NCBI GenBank assembly: GCA_035079385.1 | Contig: JAVHKY010000013.1 | Coordinates: forward strand, 4,464,001 to 4,528,000 | Length of the DNA: 64,000 bases | Reading direction: 5' to 3' | From: Aspidiotus rigidus | Lineage: Eukaryota > Arthropoda > Insecta > Hemiptera > Diaspididae | Shown: positions 30,161 through 42,484 of the stretch, piece after piece | How positions within the stretch are numbered: position 1 is the stretch's first letter | Layout: each line of letters opens with the position of its first letter | Position numbers and translations under genes: made by a program | The notes under the pieces: generated by a model | Seen by the model: the letters and a program-made list of their open reading frames with translations, nothing else | Database searches by the model: none | Told to the model about the DNA's origin: nothing

Positions 30161-33100
30161 CTAAGCGATGAACGGTCTGAGGTTGGAAATTACTTGATTC
30201 GTCGAATTTATCTCTTTGTACACCAATTTTTCTGTACATGGCTCGTAACAATACGTCCCAATATATGTGTGTACAAACCGTAAGGTACGGCAAATTTTGA
30301 AGATTTGCTCTACATCGTCGACGTAAAACAATCCCTGAAAAGTAAAATGCAGCGTATAGTATTATCTTAATTTCAATTGATTTGTGGCTACAATTTACAA
30401 GCCGTGTATAGCATTTTTATGCTCAAAAATTCAAATCTTGATAAAAATTATTTGAAATTTTTCCACCTGCTGAGGGCGATTGACGATTGATTGGCAAAGC
30501 CTAGTTTAACAAGTAACTACAAAGTCTAAATTAGATGCAGCGTACAGAATCCATTCATAAGAGAAAGCTCTCCAGGTATGTTACTGAGAAAAAAAGATGA
30601 ATAAATGCTTGCACTACATTTATGGGCAGCTTTTAGTGAACATGAATTGGCAAAGATGTTTCTAGAAATACCTTTTGCGCTGAATACAATGCCATTTTTG
30701 TAGTTTATTCAGATATTCTCTCAGGGTTTCAGATGTTTCAATGTTTAAAAAAAAGGTAAAAATTGACTACTTACCTATATGTATAGAAGCAAAAATGAAG
30801 CGCTTTGAAACTGAAATCAGTTTTTCGCTTCATGTGAAAATATTACTTTGATCGTCTCAACACATGCCACGTAATTTTCAAGCAAATTTAATGAGCATTA
30901 TTATATTGAAGGTTTATTCTTGTTTCTTATGCACAACTTTTTCCACTCTATGTTTGACCCTGAGATGGGAACACTGGCACTGTTCACTAAATGTCTTGTA
31001 TTTGATAAAGCACTGGTTGTATAAACCAATGTGACCAGTAGGCCTATGCCTTTCATAAATTTCTCCTTACAAACTTTTGTGTTTGTCAAGAAAATGACTC
31101 TCAAAAGGGTCAGAAGAACGCTATAACCATGAGTCGAGTGTACATCAAGTGAAAATATTACTTGGGCTACATTTCTATAAATTTCTCTTCTTCCTTGGGG
31201 TTCATAAATAGTTACACAATACAGTATATATAGATGGCGTAACTTGAAGTTTCCAGTGCAGTGTTGGTAGCCTGGCGTACAAAGGTGATCATGGTTTAAT
31301 TTGTGTATCTCCAAACAGTTTCCCAATTCTGTTTTCCTAATCAAGTATCAGCTTTAAAAAAAATTGTTTACTACAAAAAATGTTCTTTTGGGAATTCTCT
31401 ACAACTTTGGTTCTTACTCTGTTCTTGATTAATAGTCAAATAACTTCAGGAAATGCATTTGAACTGACGCATGTAAGTATTTGGTCCGGAAGGAAAAAAT
31501 CCATGATCAGCTTTGTAACTAGCGCTACCTAGTGTAGGTTACGCCGCCTATTTCAAAAGTGTCGAAAACAGCTGATTAATGGCCAGAAAGAAGTTATTCT
31601 AGATAATTTATTTTATTTGGAATATTGACAGAGATAGAGCTTGCCCAAGTAGCGCATGTGTTTATTGCCATTTTTATCCCTGTTTGATCAACAACACTAC
31701 CGTGAACAACACTAACGCTGCCTACAGTTGCCGCGCCTTGCGAGTAGCATGATAGATGCGCGCTCTGCCGGATGAACGGCCCAAACATGGCAGTTTCTGT
31801 TTCTATCTTCTATTTGAACTTGCGTTTTATCGACAAAAATGAGATTTTGTCAATTTTGAATTCAATTTCCTGGATGATTCATTCTTATCGACACAATAGG
31901 TATTTTTTAAGACTTGACTAGATTAAGGACTTGACTAGATAGGTGTTTGAAAGATATTTTGCAATGTTTTGTTCCTAGGTGCTTATATCCTATCAGCTCA
32001 GCTGCAATCTTATTCAGGTTTGATGTAACAACAAGTTTATCAACACTGCACTGTCGATTTCTTCATGGATTTGTGTACGGAGTGGTATGGAATAGGGACA
32101 ATGAAGCAAACATAACGTGGTATTCATTTATATTATTCCTGATAATGCTTCAGAGTATTCTATTTTGACTAAGAAAGTTGTTCTTTGATGGCAGATGGCG
32201 TTGAAGGCTGTGTCGCAACAGAAGGGTACAAATCCAATCATTTGAAAGGAAACCGATATTTTTTTGGTCTCTTAATTCCCTCACGATGAAAACCTACGTT
32301 CACGCGATGGGTGAAAAAGAAAATTCCGAGGAAGAATTGGACTCCTAGTTCTAATGCAGTCGTTTGCAAGATCCACTTCAATGAGGTGTTCATTTCAACA
32401 ATTGAAGAGACCATGTGTAAGAACGGTAAGAATAAAACATTCCCTAGGATACAACTCGTACTTAGAATAGCAAAAGACGCTGTATAAACTATTTTTCCAA
32501 GTGTAGGTACCATAATCTTTTATGTACATTTAAGTACTGCTCAGCTAAGAGAACTAATCCCGAATAACGTCGTAAGATAGTTCAGGAACGTCATTTGGAA
32601 GCTGACGATGAATTCCAATTGCTAATTTTTAAGAACTGATCAAAATATGTGAGTAGTTCAAAATAGAAGATTGAACTACTTACAATGTCGCATTTTGTGC
32701 ATAAATTTTGTTTTGAAACTTCGATAAGGGAATTTTCTATGAATTAGAGATGCTTTAGAATATTATACTTACTACATGTAAGATACGGAGTTTCTTCAAA
32801 CATCGACATAAATCTATCAGTGATTTGGATGAAATGTGATGCGACCAAGTTAGGTTCATTTCTGTTAATAATGATTTCTTTTTTATCACGTGAAGAAGAA
32901 CTGACGGTTCCTATGTATTTTAGATATAGAAAAACGGTCAGTTGAGTTTTACGTTTTAGGAAGGAAAAATAAGACAAGTACTAATAATTAAATACTAACC
33001 TTGGGAGTTATGCAGTGGAAGTAACGCAATTTTGGAAAATTAAATTCATCATATATTTTATCAGTTATTTTGGGCTTATAATGTTTCATTACATGGATTG

Positions 33101-36100
33101 TCAGCTGTTCCAGGTCTGAAAAAAAAACGCGTTTTTTCTTGAAATCTGACTACGTAAAATTTCACTATAATATCTACTGCTTCAACCGATATAAGTAACA
33201 CAAGTTTTCGAGTATTTCTACATTCAGCGTTGTATCACCAAAACGAGAATATAAGGCTTCTGCAGAACAGTTCTCCTGCTTAACATTACTCGTATTGTCA
33301 TTATTATTATTTTTGTAAAATGTAATGTAGTATGAAACTAAACAATCAATTTTATAAAATGTTTATCAAAGTGATTGAACTCACTTTGAAGACGTTGAAT
33401 AGAAACTCCTACTTTCGAGTTTTGAACAGGACACCACCCTGTGAATCCATAATCGGTTATACCGTCTCGGAGGGTCATTACCAATGAAGTCAAATTTGTC
33501 TGCAAAGGTTAAATGGGAAAGTAGGTAGTCGTACAAATAGAAATCATAATTATCAAATTGGTATATGCATTCAAATATCAAGGCGTGTCAAGATGCCAGA
33601 AATTTTTAGTCAAAATGTAAAATGCGGTCTCATTTTCGGTACCTATAATTTTCTGTAAGTCATGTGAGCCTCATTTAACGTAAGCCATTTACGTTGAAAC
33701 TTTCTGTTCTTAGTCCTCTTTGATAAATTCAGGGATAATCACACAGGTTCGTCCTTTCTTTCGTTTGTTCCAACACTCTTCGCTGTTAACTGTTGAGGCG
33801 GGAGAGATCACGTATTTCTCCTTTTCTTATTTCGATTATTGAATAGTAGTTTGAACGTTTATCATTTTTGCTTTTCTCCCTCGGTTATCCCTTTAGTCCG
33901 GTCGCTAAGCACTTGAACCTTGCATTTTTTGTAAAAAGCAAGAAAGTCGGCACGAATGTTTAGGACACTCGAACAAGCAATTCAAGCCACGGCGCCACGT
34001 TCTAAACTCCACATAAGCCCCCGCATTGTGGGTTGCGTAAATGGAGGGAGTTATTGCCCATAAGCGGCTGAATTTTTTTTTTTTTTTTTGGTCCGAAATT
34101 TGTATGTAGTTGTAATCACTAAATCCAAAAAAACAATTATAAAGAAATTCTTCGGACGTTTGGGAAGGGGGCCGAGAGGTCAAAAATTCCCAAAATAAGG
34201 GTAAAATTGACATGTTTATATATTTACACAGTTTATTTAAAATTTACCGTAGAATTCGAGAAAAATAGTGAAAAAATTCTTCCGACCCTCTGAAGACCCA
34301 GAAAACGCACCCCCCACCCCCCAAATGAGGGAAAAATGTGTGTTTTTTGTAAAAAATTTGATGGATTCTGAAGTAGAATTTGACGTAGAAGTCGAAAGAA
34401 CACTAAAAAAAAATCCTAGAGCCCTCGTAAGAGCCCTGGGGGACTCAATAACCAAAATTGAAGATAATGGGTATTTTTTTTGGTCCCGCAATTTGGGGGC
34501 TCCTATGAAATCCGACCATGACACCATGACTCAAATTGTTTGTTCGGTTGTCTTGAAAATTTGTATCAATTTTTATACTTTTTACACAAAATGCAAGGTT
34601 GGCTCCAGCATTTGTACAAAATCGTGTTTTTTCTCAGTCCAGCGGCTTAGTGCAAATAGTGAAGCCAACCGTGTATTTTGTGTGAAAAGCCTGAAAATTG
34701 GTGCGAATGTTGAGGACATTTGGATGAACAATTTGAGCTATGGCCTCACGTTCTGAACTCCATAGGAGCCCCCATATTTTCCCTCACTCCGTTTTTTATA
34801 CGCAAATTACCTCAAAATCAAGAAATCTTATCTCCTACCATCATTTCGCTTATCTCTTCAATTCCCTTTTTCGAAAACACCCTCGGAGACGTCAAAAAAT
34901 CATTCTTCGCGAGGTCGGACCTGACTTCAAGCCCAGCTTCTCTGTCCTCTGCTGGCTGTTTTCCGGCTTGACCTTGCTTCCCCACTCCCTCGCATTTCTG
35001 TACCTAGCTTCCAGCCCAGCTTCTCTCCGGCGTATTCGCGACTTAACCTCCTCGCTTTCCTATACTTGTCTTTTCATGTCTTTCTTTAGAGCTTCTCTCA
35101 TCGTTTTCTCCGAGTATCCTCCCTGGCAACTCGACTATCCTCACTTTCCTATACGTCTCGTCTCATCTCGTACTTTACATTCTAGCTTCGCTTATCGTAT
35201 AAACCATGGCTTTTTACTTCTCCTCACGTGCCTCATAATAATACCAACGATGAGAGAAGATTTTCTACATTAGAGGGGAAAAAATGAACATTTTTATTCT
35301 CACCAAATGTTGAAAAATACCCTGCAAGATGTCGTCAGAAGTTCCGAACATCAAATTCAGGTGTCGAATATCTTCGGCGGGGAACACTGTTATGAAACTG
35401 AGCAACTGAGAAGTCCTTTGAACTTTGTCATTCAATTCGACTGATGAAGGATTTTTCCAAACACATCCTTGTATCGACAGTTCTTTGAATTTTGGCCTAA
35501 TTCGAAACCAGTCGTCTTCAGATGAAAGATTCAGTTCTTCAATGCTTGACGGGGTACTATATTTTAACCGACGTAAGTTTGGGCATTGATCGATAATATG
35601 TAATAAGAGGGCTTTCTCATTTTTCATTTTATATCCCAGCTGAAGTTCAAGGGATTCCAATTCTCTACAATCGGTAAATAAATAGTACAATGAAGGTTTT
35701 TTGAATCGTGAAGAAATTCTCACCGACAAAGTCTTCAGTCTACCAACATTAAAGAGAAACACATAATAAGAAATAGAGTACCGAAATGTATTTCATGTAA
35801 TTACCTTACACCTAGTCGTACCTTAACGTGCACAAAGCTTCCAACATTTTCTCCTCGTCATCTCCGGCTACAGAAAACGCCATAATTTTGGCGAACATTT
35901 CTTGATCAGTTTCGTTGGCTGCTCTGGAGAAGGAGAAGCCAACGTCATTTAAAAGACTGCCATCGATGATGGATGTACCATGATGAATTACGTTGGGATA
36001 AATGCGATACAGATTTCTAAAAACTCTAAACCATACTATCATATCGACTTCAACCTTTGTTGGAGAATTGAGACGTGGGAAAGCACTAAAATACAAGGTT

Positions 36101-39100
36101 TCTAATTTTTCACGCGTGACATCCAACTTCTCTATCCCTTCAGGAGAGATGCGTATATCACCCACACAATGATGTTTAAAATGGAACTCTAATGACCGCA
36201 TATCAACGCAAAATACGATAATATTTTCTACGCATTCGCTTCCAAATTTACAGTGAGTGAATTTCAATGAATGAATTCTCGATCCAATTTTTTCCCATAC
36301 GGTTGAGGGAAAGCTTCCTACATCAACATTTGTAAAATCGAGATTTAAATTTCTCATTTGGCAGTTTTCGAGGTACTTGTGCGCCACTGTCGGGCCACTG
36401 ATGATCATCTTTTCATTCTCACAACATGCACTGTACCACCGTTTACATGTAAGACGAATTTTTTTCCGACAGGAGCCAGGAAGATACTTGAATATGAGGC
36501 GTAGAACCTAGAATGACCAAGACCAAGAGGTTAATAAATGCATAAAACAGCTGTAGTTCAGTTTATTGTGTGTAAAATATTGGATTCATGGACTTTGGCT
36601 GAGTGGTCGTTTACTAAGTAATAGAAAACGCACCACCTAGTTTTAAAGATGTCCGTCTGCATCACTCGTAGTGCCTGTGGTACAAAGGAAATATTATGAG
36701 CACGAGATATACTTTTCAAGTACTCTCATACATTACGAATCGAAGTTCCTAAAATTTTGGCAATTTCGGATTAATTTTCTTCTGACTTGTTTTTTCGCCT
36801 TTAGACGAAGATTACAATAAGTTACGGTACGAGTAAGATAAATTTATGAACTTGAAATGTAAGTCATTAAAATTACATTTGGTGGAAACTGACTCAGTTC
36901 ACATGTGGGTGGAACTTCCTTCCGACTGGAACCAGGAAGATACTGGCATACAAACCGTAGCACCTAGAATGATCAAGACCAAGAGAATAAGGACTCCAGA
37001 TTCAGTAACAAAAAATTTTCTGGTATAACCAAATAAATGAAGATCATGTTTCATGTCTCTTATATTTTATCAGTCATTTTGAAATTTTTTAGTCTAGGCT
37101 TCTACTAGGTCAAGTGTTTGTGAGATATTACTCGTTTGCCCCTTACCTTGCTTGCGGCGTCGTATAAGTCTTGTATGAGAAATATTTTGAGGTATCGCCT
37201 TTCTTGGGGCTCACTCGCTCCGCTCGTTTGCCCAAAAGTCTGGAATGAGAAATATTTTTAGGTATTGCCTTTCGTGGGGTTCACTCGCTCCGCTCGTTCG
37301 CGGGGCTTTTTTTGGTGTCGTATGAATCTACGTAGTATGAGAAATATGTTTTGAGCTCTCAGCTTTTGTGGGGCTCACTCGCTCCGCTCGTTCGCCCTTT
37401 TTCTTGGTCCCTGTCTCGGTTTAGCATAAGTCTGATATAAAATATTTTGGGCTTTCTCCTTTCGCGCCCTTCCTTGCTGTTGTATTAGAATGGTATGAGA
37501 AAAATATTTTAGCTATCCCATAGGTGTACATTTACGCGCGCACGCCGGATGTACTCGCAAATTTCTGAATCACTTATCGGGTAGAGATTTGTTCGCGCGC
37601 ACGGTCTCTCTTGAAGGGGGGGGGGGGGGGGGGGGTGTACTCGCGAATTTTAAAATGGTGTACGGTGAGACAAGACATGAAACATGTCAAAAACAATGCA
37701 TTAATAATTGATTGAAAACAGATGTAGTAACGTTTATCTCATGTAAAATACTGGATTCATCGACTTAGGCTGAGTGCTTGTTTACTAACAGAAAAAGTTT
37801 GAGTAAATTTTTCTATTTAATGGAAATTTATTGAATCACTATTATGATTTTGGGCGTTTGCAAAGAAATGCAATGTGAAGATATATCTTTGTCGATTATA
37901 TCGATACATCAATTTCGATTATATCAATATATTGATCTACATTGTATCAAAATATCGATTATATACTCGGCTGCTATAATAAGTTTGACCTAGTCTAAGT
38001 CAGTATACAATATTTTAGGCTGACTAGTTTGTGGGCTCAATCACTCCGCTCGTTCGCCCCCCCCCCCCCTTCTTAGTCTAGTGTAAGGCTAGTATACGGT
38101 AATTAGGCCTATATAATGAAGGCTGAAGATTGAAATCTTTCCAAATCCCTAAAGTAGGTCAAGGTCATTGATGACGTCATAAAGCGTCGCGTCGAGTGAC
38201 TCAGATTTCAGACTTTCCTTCAGCCCCAAGACATATAAAGGTCAACATTTCTCCAAGTCACTAGGCCTAGTATAATCGAGGCTAAAAGCTAAAAAATTTC
38301 CAAGTCAAGCCTAGTAAATTGTATACTAGGCCTAGAAGGTCAAGGTCATTGATGACATAAAGCATCGCGCGCGCAGTACAATGAAGGCTGAAGGATGAAA
38401 TGTTTCCAAGTTAAGGATAGTAAACTGTACACTAGGGTTACTATGATGAAGACTGAAGGATGATAAAGCATCCCGTCGAGTCGCTGACGCAGATTTCAGA
38501 CTGACCCCCAGCCCAAAGAATTTCTCCGTCAAGCGTAGTATATAGTCGGCTTAGTGGCAATACCTTGCAAGCCCAAAATATAAATTTTTCAGGAAATGAA
38601 AAAAACGTTTTTCTAGAGATGGAAAATACCTTGTATCCCAAGAATATGGGTTACATTGTGTACTAAGCCTAGTATAATGAAGCGTAAAGGTCGAAATGTT
38701 TCCCAAGTCAAGTCTTGTAAACTGTACAGGGGTGCGGCAAAATTCTGTTGACAGTTGAATGGGATTTTGGGCTAAATTTGTTCTAGCGCAAAAATGCCAA
38801 ACATTACATTTAAACTTCAAATAAACAAAACCTGTATCTCAATTTTACCTTTAATTTTCGGCAAATACGAAATTTCTACGAGTGTTTTGAGCCAAGTTCA
38901 AAAATTGAAAATTGTCTAAAGTTCTATATTTTATCTGATTTGAAAGTGAAATTTACCACTGATTCCGAAAAAAAAATACGTAAATAACCCTATGAAGCTT
39001 AGAAGTATGGGGATTTTTCAATTTTTTCATTTTGGAAATCTTGGCAAATTAGTGTATTTTTGGCAGATTTTGGCCCATAACTCGTCTCAGAAAAGTTGTA

Positions 39101-40083
39101 GAAAGTTGAGTAGGGGCCCAAACTGAAGATAAAATTAAGATACACATTTTTAACATTTAAACTATACATCTAACATTTTCTGTTTTTGAGCTACTACAAA
39201 TTTAGTTCAAATCCCCATTTAACTGTTGACATCATTTGAAGACTAAAGGTCGAAATTTTTCTAAGTCCCTGAAGTAGGCCGAGGTTATTGATCGCGCGCC
39301 TAGTATAATGAAGCCTAAAGATCGAAATTTCAACAGGATACCTGTTCTATGGGGGAGTGTTTAAGAAAATCACCATCCTCCATATGCCGTCCGACAAAAA
39401 ATTTAGAAAAATTTCTACCTCCGAGCTATATATGATAGGAGGGGGACCTTAGAAAAATTTCGACCTCCAAGCTATATATGATAGGTGGGGAGTACTTGAA
39501 AAAATTTCATACTCCAATCTATATACAATAGGAGTAAAAATTTTTCCAAAGTTTCCGCCGGATGGCGCTCGGTAAATTTCTCAAATAACCCCCCATAAAA
39601 CAGGTTCCTTGTTAGAATTTTGACTCTCGACCTATATTATTTCGAAGTCCCTAAAGTCTTACTAGGTTTCCTAGCCAGTACAGGCAATATTCAATATACT
39701 AGCTAGGCCTCATAAATGTCGAAATTTCTCCAAGTCACTAGGCCTGGTACAATGAAGGCTGAAGGTCGACGTATTTCTGCAAAGAGTTAGTATAGGCCTA
39801 GTTTACTGTATATTAGGGAACTTCAGAAGTGCTCTTAAGAATTACAAATTGAACTTCCTAAAATTTTGATAATTTAAGCCTCCTCCAGTGGATTAATTTC
39901 CTCCTGACTTGTTTTTTTTTTGTCTTTGTATGAAGAACATAATAAGTTACCAAAAGGTGAGCATATGTAAAGCAAGACAAATGTATAAAATTAAAATAAT
40001 ATAAGTAATAAAATTACATTCGCTGGGAACTGACTGCTAACATTTTCACCTCCTTGTAATCGACTATACGCTATGCTGGCCAT
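30161..40083 (-). CDS. F-box protein with LRR-like C-terminus, gene 1 (seven exons)
   Basis: Exons in transcript order: 40083-40018, 36507-35822, 35739-35304, 33499-33385, 33115-33000, 32910-32776, 30334-30161 (stop TAG 30161-30163); 575 residues. All joins are GT-AG and in phase. The F-box spans the first two exons: QFPAN, then VLRLIFKYLPGSCRKK and IRLTCKRWYS, where a typical F-box has LPxE. Later exons are leucine-rich with LRR-like strand signatures (LKTLSVRISS, LESLELQLGYKM, FKELSIQGCVWK, LTSLVMTLRDG, LEQLTIH, LKKLRILH). F-box proteins of this kind usually recruit substrates to SCF ubiquitin ligases through Skp1. Exon 32910-32776 is read in the frame ending RILH; the longer frame there is a shadow. 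The start at 40083 directly follows a splice acceptor. A paralogue lies at 47.3-60.7 kb. Caveat: exon 1 may carry a frameshift relative to gene 2. Confidence 0.8.
30901..31344 (-). other. Unidentified 147-codon frame inside the intron
   Basis: An uninterrupted minus-strand frame from ATG to TAA with a hydrophobic central part (SVLLTLLRVIFLT and GIGLLVTLVYTTS, possibly two membrane segments). I do not recognise it. It has no splice signals or terminal repeats. It may be a retrocopy, a transposon ORF or chance. Confidence 0.2.
32205..32515 (+). pseudogene. THAP-domain fragment (transposon-derived)
   Basis: On the plus strand a frame reads RWVKKKIPRKNWTPSSNAVV, then CKIHFNE, matching the second half of a THAP zinc finger (W, P, S, C, H with F). 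Further on, FPRIQLVL and RIAKDAV are followed by a stop where THAP proteins usually continue with Pro, and the frame resumes TIFPSVGT. The N-terminal CxxC half is degenerate. THAP domains are DNA-binding ends of P-element-type and some hAT transposases and of host regulators. It lies antisense within an F-box intron and is broken. Confidence 0.65.
33500..35303. other. Third intron of F-box gene 1, with a dispersed repeat
   Basis: Direct copies of a unit at about 33928-34035 and 34675-34790 share CGAATGTT, AGGACA, CACGTTCT and AACTCCATA/AACTCCACAT. An inverted copy covers about 34490-34570 (GGGGGCTCCTATGAAATCC). Frames 34268-34756 and 34740-35273 run through this repeat and through pyrimidine-rich sequence, and are not supported as genes. 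Confidence 0.6.
36795..36985 (-). pseudogene. Partial duplicate of F-box gene 1 5' exons
   Basis: 36795-36902 resembles 39920-40040 (end of exon 1 and adjacent intron: ATTACATTTGGTGGAAACTG against ATTACATTCGCTGGGAACTG). 36925-36980 resembles the start of exon 2 and its acceptor (CAGGAAGATACT, CCTAGAATGA, CAAGACCAAGAG). Both lie in the first intron. The fragment has no long frame, so it is a broken internal duplication. Confidence 0.55.
37180..37420. repeat. Tandem repeat of about 100 bp with GCTCACTCGCTCCGCTCG core
   Basis: Three imperfect copies, each with GAGAAATAT, CTTTTGTGGGG or similar, and the GC-rich palindrome-like core CTCACTCGCTCCGCTCGTT. A related core occurs at 38040-38055. Confidence 0.7.
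38729..39238. mobile_element. Family X palindromic element, copy in F-box gene 1 intron
   Basis: The left part (GACAGTTGAATGGGATTTTG, then CTAAATTTGTTCTAGCGC) and right part (CAAATCCCCATTTAACTGTT) are inverted relatives, and the arms pair over most of the roughly 500 bp. The extreme right end is lost. Best-preserved relative: 55931-56488. Confidence 0.75.
39330..39615. mobile_element. Family Y element, compact complete copy
   Basis: Inverted ends CAACAGGATACCTGTTCTAT and CCCCCCATAAAACAGGTTCC bracket a few minisatellite units (CTATATATGATAGGAGGGGG). Subterminal ATATGCCGTCCGAC and GCCGGATGGCGCTCGG are also inverted. About 286 bp. Confidence 0.75.
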
Positions 40084-40379
40084 TCTGAAATAAGAATAAA
40101 AAGTGATCATTTATCGCATGATCTATGTATGTATTAAACTATTAGGAACGAAAAACAAAAACAAGAATTATTATTGTTATTTCATTAAATGAACGAGCTT
40201 CGCATCTACCCTAAAGGTTATGAGCTCAGACTGGGGCAGGTGATGACATTAAGGATGAATATCAATTAGACGGTGTTGTAGAAATAGGGGGCCGCTGATA
40301 ATTGTCTCATAGTTGTTTGAGAAGGAGTTGATGATTCAGGGAGAGGCAAAATGATGAAGCCGGATGTTTTCTAGAGCTG

Positions 40380-41520
40380 AGCAAGAGAAGAAGTGCTGAA
40401 CGGACTGATCGTCAGCCTTGCTGTGTAGGTATGAGAGAAGTGAAAGTCGTAAAAAGAGAAAATAGTAGGAGAGATGGACTAGAATTGACTTCTTCTTGTT
40501 GGGAATGGTCAGGTGGTTTCAAGTAGACAATGGAATTGGAATAATGAAGAATGAGGGTGGTTTCAAGTAGACAATGGAATTGGAATAATGAAGAATGAAG
40601 AGAACCTGCAGAAATCATACCAGAAGGCGAAGATGAGGGATCAGTAATCAGAGTGTCTACCGTTTCTATAAATCCAATAAACCCTATAAAAGTCCAATAA
40701 TTTAAAAATGATCCAACAAACTCAATAAGAGTCGATTATTTTCATCTCCAATCCAATAAAAAATTGAAATTTTAATTCCCAAGTTGAATAGGGCTTTTTT
40801 TCGTAATTTTGATGGTATCTTGGGGCGATTTTTCAAGTTTGGACGAGGTCCGGACCCTTTGCTACACCACCGAAATTATAGTTTTGTGGAACATCCTTCA
40901 AGAGTCCTATAGAAATCCAATATTTTCACTTTTTGAATTTAATAGATACCCTGGTAATGGACAGTGAACAGCGACTGCTGTACAGCAGGTCCACTGCGTC
41001 ATGTTTTTTGAGGTTGATGAGTCCCGGTATTCCGAGGGAAAAAAAGGACAGAGTGCATAAGAATGAGGATCCGTCAGACAATAGAATTAGTAAAATGAGG
41101 ATCTTCGATAACAATTAGGGTAGAGAGAGAATCAGATAGTATAAGGAATTTGCGGAAAGGGAAGAAGCGAGTAAGGAAGGGGGTACAGGTGAATACAGTG
41201 TCCAGGAAGTTTTGAACTCGGCAAAGGATTGGATGGTAATTGCGAAGTTCTGTAGACGTAGAGAAAGGAAGAGCTTTTCTTGTTTAAAAATCAATCCACG
41301 GTCAGATGACCATTTGGAGATTTTGTAAAGTGGTTAATTGGAGTAGTCCTGCTGCTCGTTGGAGGTCAAGAGGGAGACACTAAAATCATCAGTAAGTAGG
41401 CGAAGGTGAAAGTTGACACTGTTCGTTAGGTTCATCAGAGCGATACACGCCATTCTCTCCTTGGGGGACCTGCTTTTGGCTGTCAATAACTCTAGATAAA
41501 TCATTTCAAAGGCCAATGTG
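40380..41520 (-). pseudogene. Jockey-like LINE debris
   Basis: Minus-strand pieces recall the end of Jockey-type ORF2: SLGIPGLINLKKHDAVDL near 41000-41040 resembles the RNase H motif WIPGHxGIxGNExAD, and KADDQSVQHFFSCSALENIR near 40360-40420 resembles the terminal H..F.C region. Many stops. A 45-bp tandem duplication (GGTTTCAAGTAGACAATGGA) occurs at about 40513-40602. Confidence 0.4.
40655..40965. mobile_element. Possible hAT-like MITE
   Basis: The ends CAGAGTGTCTACC and GATACCCTG are near-inverted (CAGNGTNTCTA). The interior is AT-rich with repeated TCCAATAA. The flanks do not give a clean 8-bp duplication. Confidence 0.35.
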
Positions 41521-41893
41521 GCGACGCATATCTAAAATAGATGACGCGACGCTTCTGTAATTAAATGACTAAGGTTCTCATACTGCCACTTTGGAAATTG
41601 ATTTCCGTTGACTAAAATATGGACATTAATTCTGACCCACAAACATGATCGATTCTTCTCTACCTTATAAACTACGTAACTTTTAGCACCTTATTATCTG
41701 CCGAAAAAATAACAGATGACTCATGGTATACCTATATCAAAGTACACGAAGTTACGATGAGAAAATGGGGTTAAGAAATTAGGGAAACAGTTACGTTCTT
41801 ATTCAATAAGTAATGAGATATGTGATTCTTTCCTGTACACCGGTAAAAATATACGTCGCACCACCGTATTACAAGAAAACGATTTTCGCTCAC

Positions 41894-41971
41894 CTGTATT
41901 TCTATCGAAGATTTTTCTACATCCATGACTCCAGGACTACTGAATTCCATTTCAGAATCTCTATCCTCCAT
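41894..41971 (-). CDS. Candidate 5' exon of F-box gene 1
   Basis: A minus-strand ATG opens 26 acidic codons (MEDRDSEMEF, MDVEKSSIEIQ) and ends at a strong donor, CAG|GTGAGC, in phase 0. It lies 1.8 kb upstream of gene 1 exon 40083-40018. The matching exon of gene 2 has phase 0 at both ends and could accept such an exon, but in gene 1 phase 0 entry leads to a stop after six codons. It may be an exon of gene 1 made useless by a frameshift, or a short chance exon. Confidence 0.35.
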
Positions 41972-41979
41972 AGTTCCAA

Positions 41980-42480
41980 AATTACTGGACAGTCAGCGAC
42001 AATCATAATTTTGACCCGGCAACTAATGTATCAACGCTATTTTCAAATATTCGAATACGTTCTTCATTTCAAAACGCGTGAACTTACGCACGTAAGGCAT
42101 CATTCGCTGCTGCTATACGGTTACGCACAAAATACAGCATGGATACGCACTATAGGGGACTTGGAACGCATGCTTATTGTATAGAAGGGGATTGAGATTC
42201 AAACAGAAAGATAGAAAGAGGAAGTTTACTTTAAAGAGCGTTGTAGAAATATTTTACCAGCATATGTGGTGCTGCACTCTGTGTGCAACTTTAGAAAAGT
42301 ATTTACGACGATAGGATGCTTGCTCTTTAATTGAAGCTTTCATTGCAATGACTTTTTTTTTCATATAAATGTAATTGTTCCGCGGTTTGCGTTTTCGGAA
42401 AGTTTTTTAGCTGAACACTGACCGTCTAGAATGCGCTTGAGGTTTTAATACCTATTGTTTTTCAGAGACGCGTACTTGCT
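41980..42480. other. Intergenic, no gene recognised
   Basis: A plus-strand frame at 41813-42184 overlaps the candidate exon and has no recognisable domain. Confidence 0.35.
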
Positions 42481-42484
42481 AGCC

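Larger units (their letters stand above)
30335..32775. other. Last intron of F-box gene 1
   Basis: 2.4 kb, against 230 bp for the same intron in the paralogue, so it has been enlarged. It holds a THAP fragment (32205-32515) and a 147-codon minus-strand frame (30901-31344) that I cannot identify. Confidence 0.6.

Noticed and set aside
30901..31344. Membrane protein gene in the last intron of F-box gene 1
   Set aside because: There is no recognisable family, no splice signals and no paralogous support in gene 2. It is kept only as an unidentified frame.
32744..32977. Minus-strand 77-codon frame over F-box gene 1 exon 6
   Set aside because: Its frame does not join in phase to the exons on either side. 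The frame ending RILH does, and the same holds in gene 2.
34268..35273. Two overlapping plus-strand frames of 162 and 177 codons as a host gene
   Set aside because: They run through a dispersed repeat and pyrimidine-rich sequence in an intron. There are no domains and no splice logic.
41813..42184. Plus-strand 123-codon frame
   Set aside because: It is antisense to the candidate F-box 5' exon and shows no domain or splice support.
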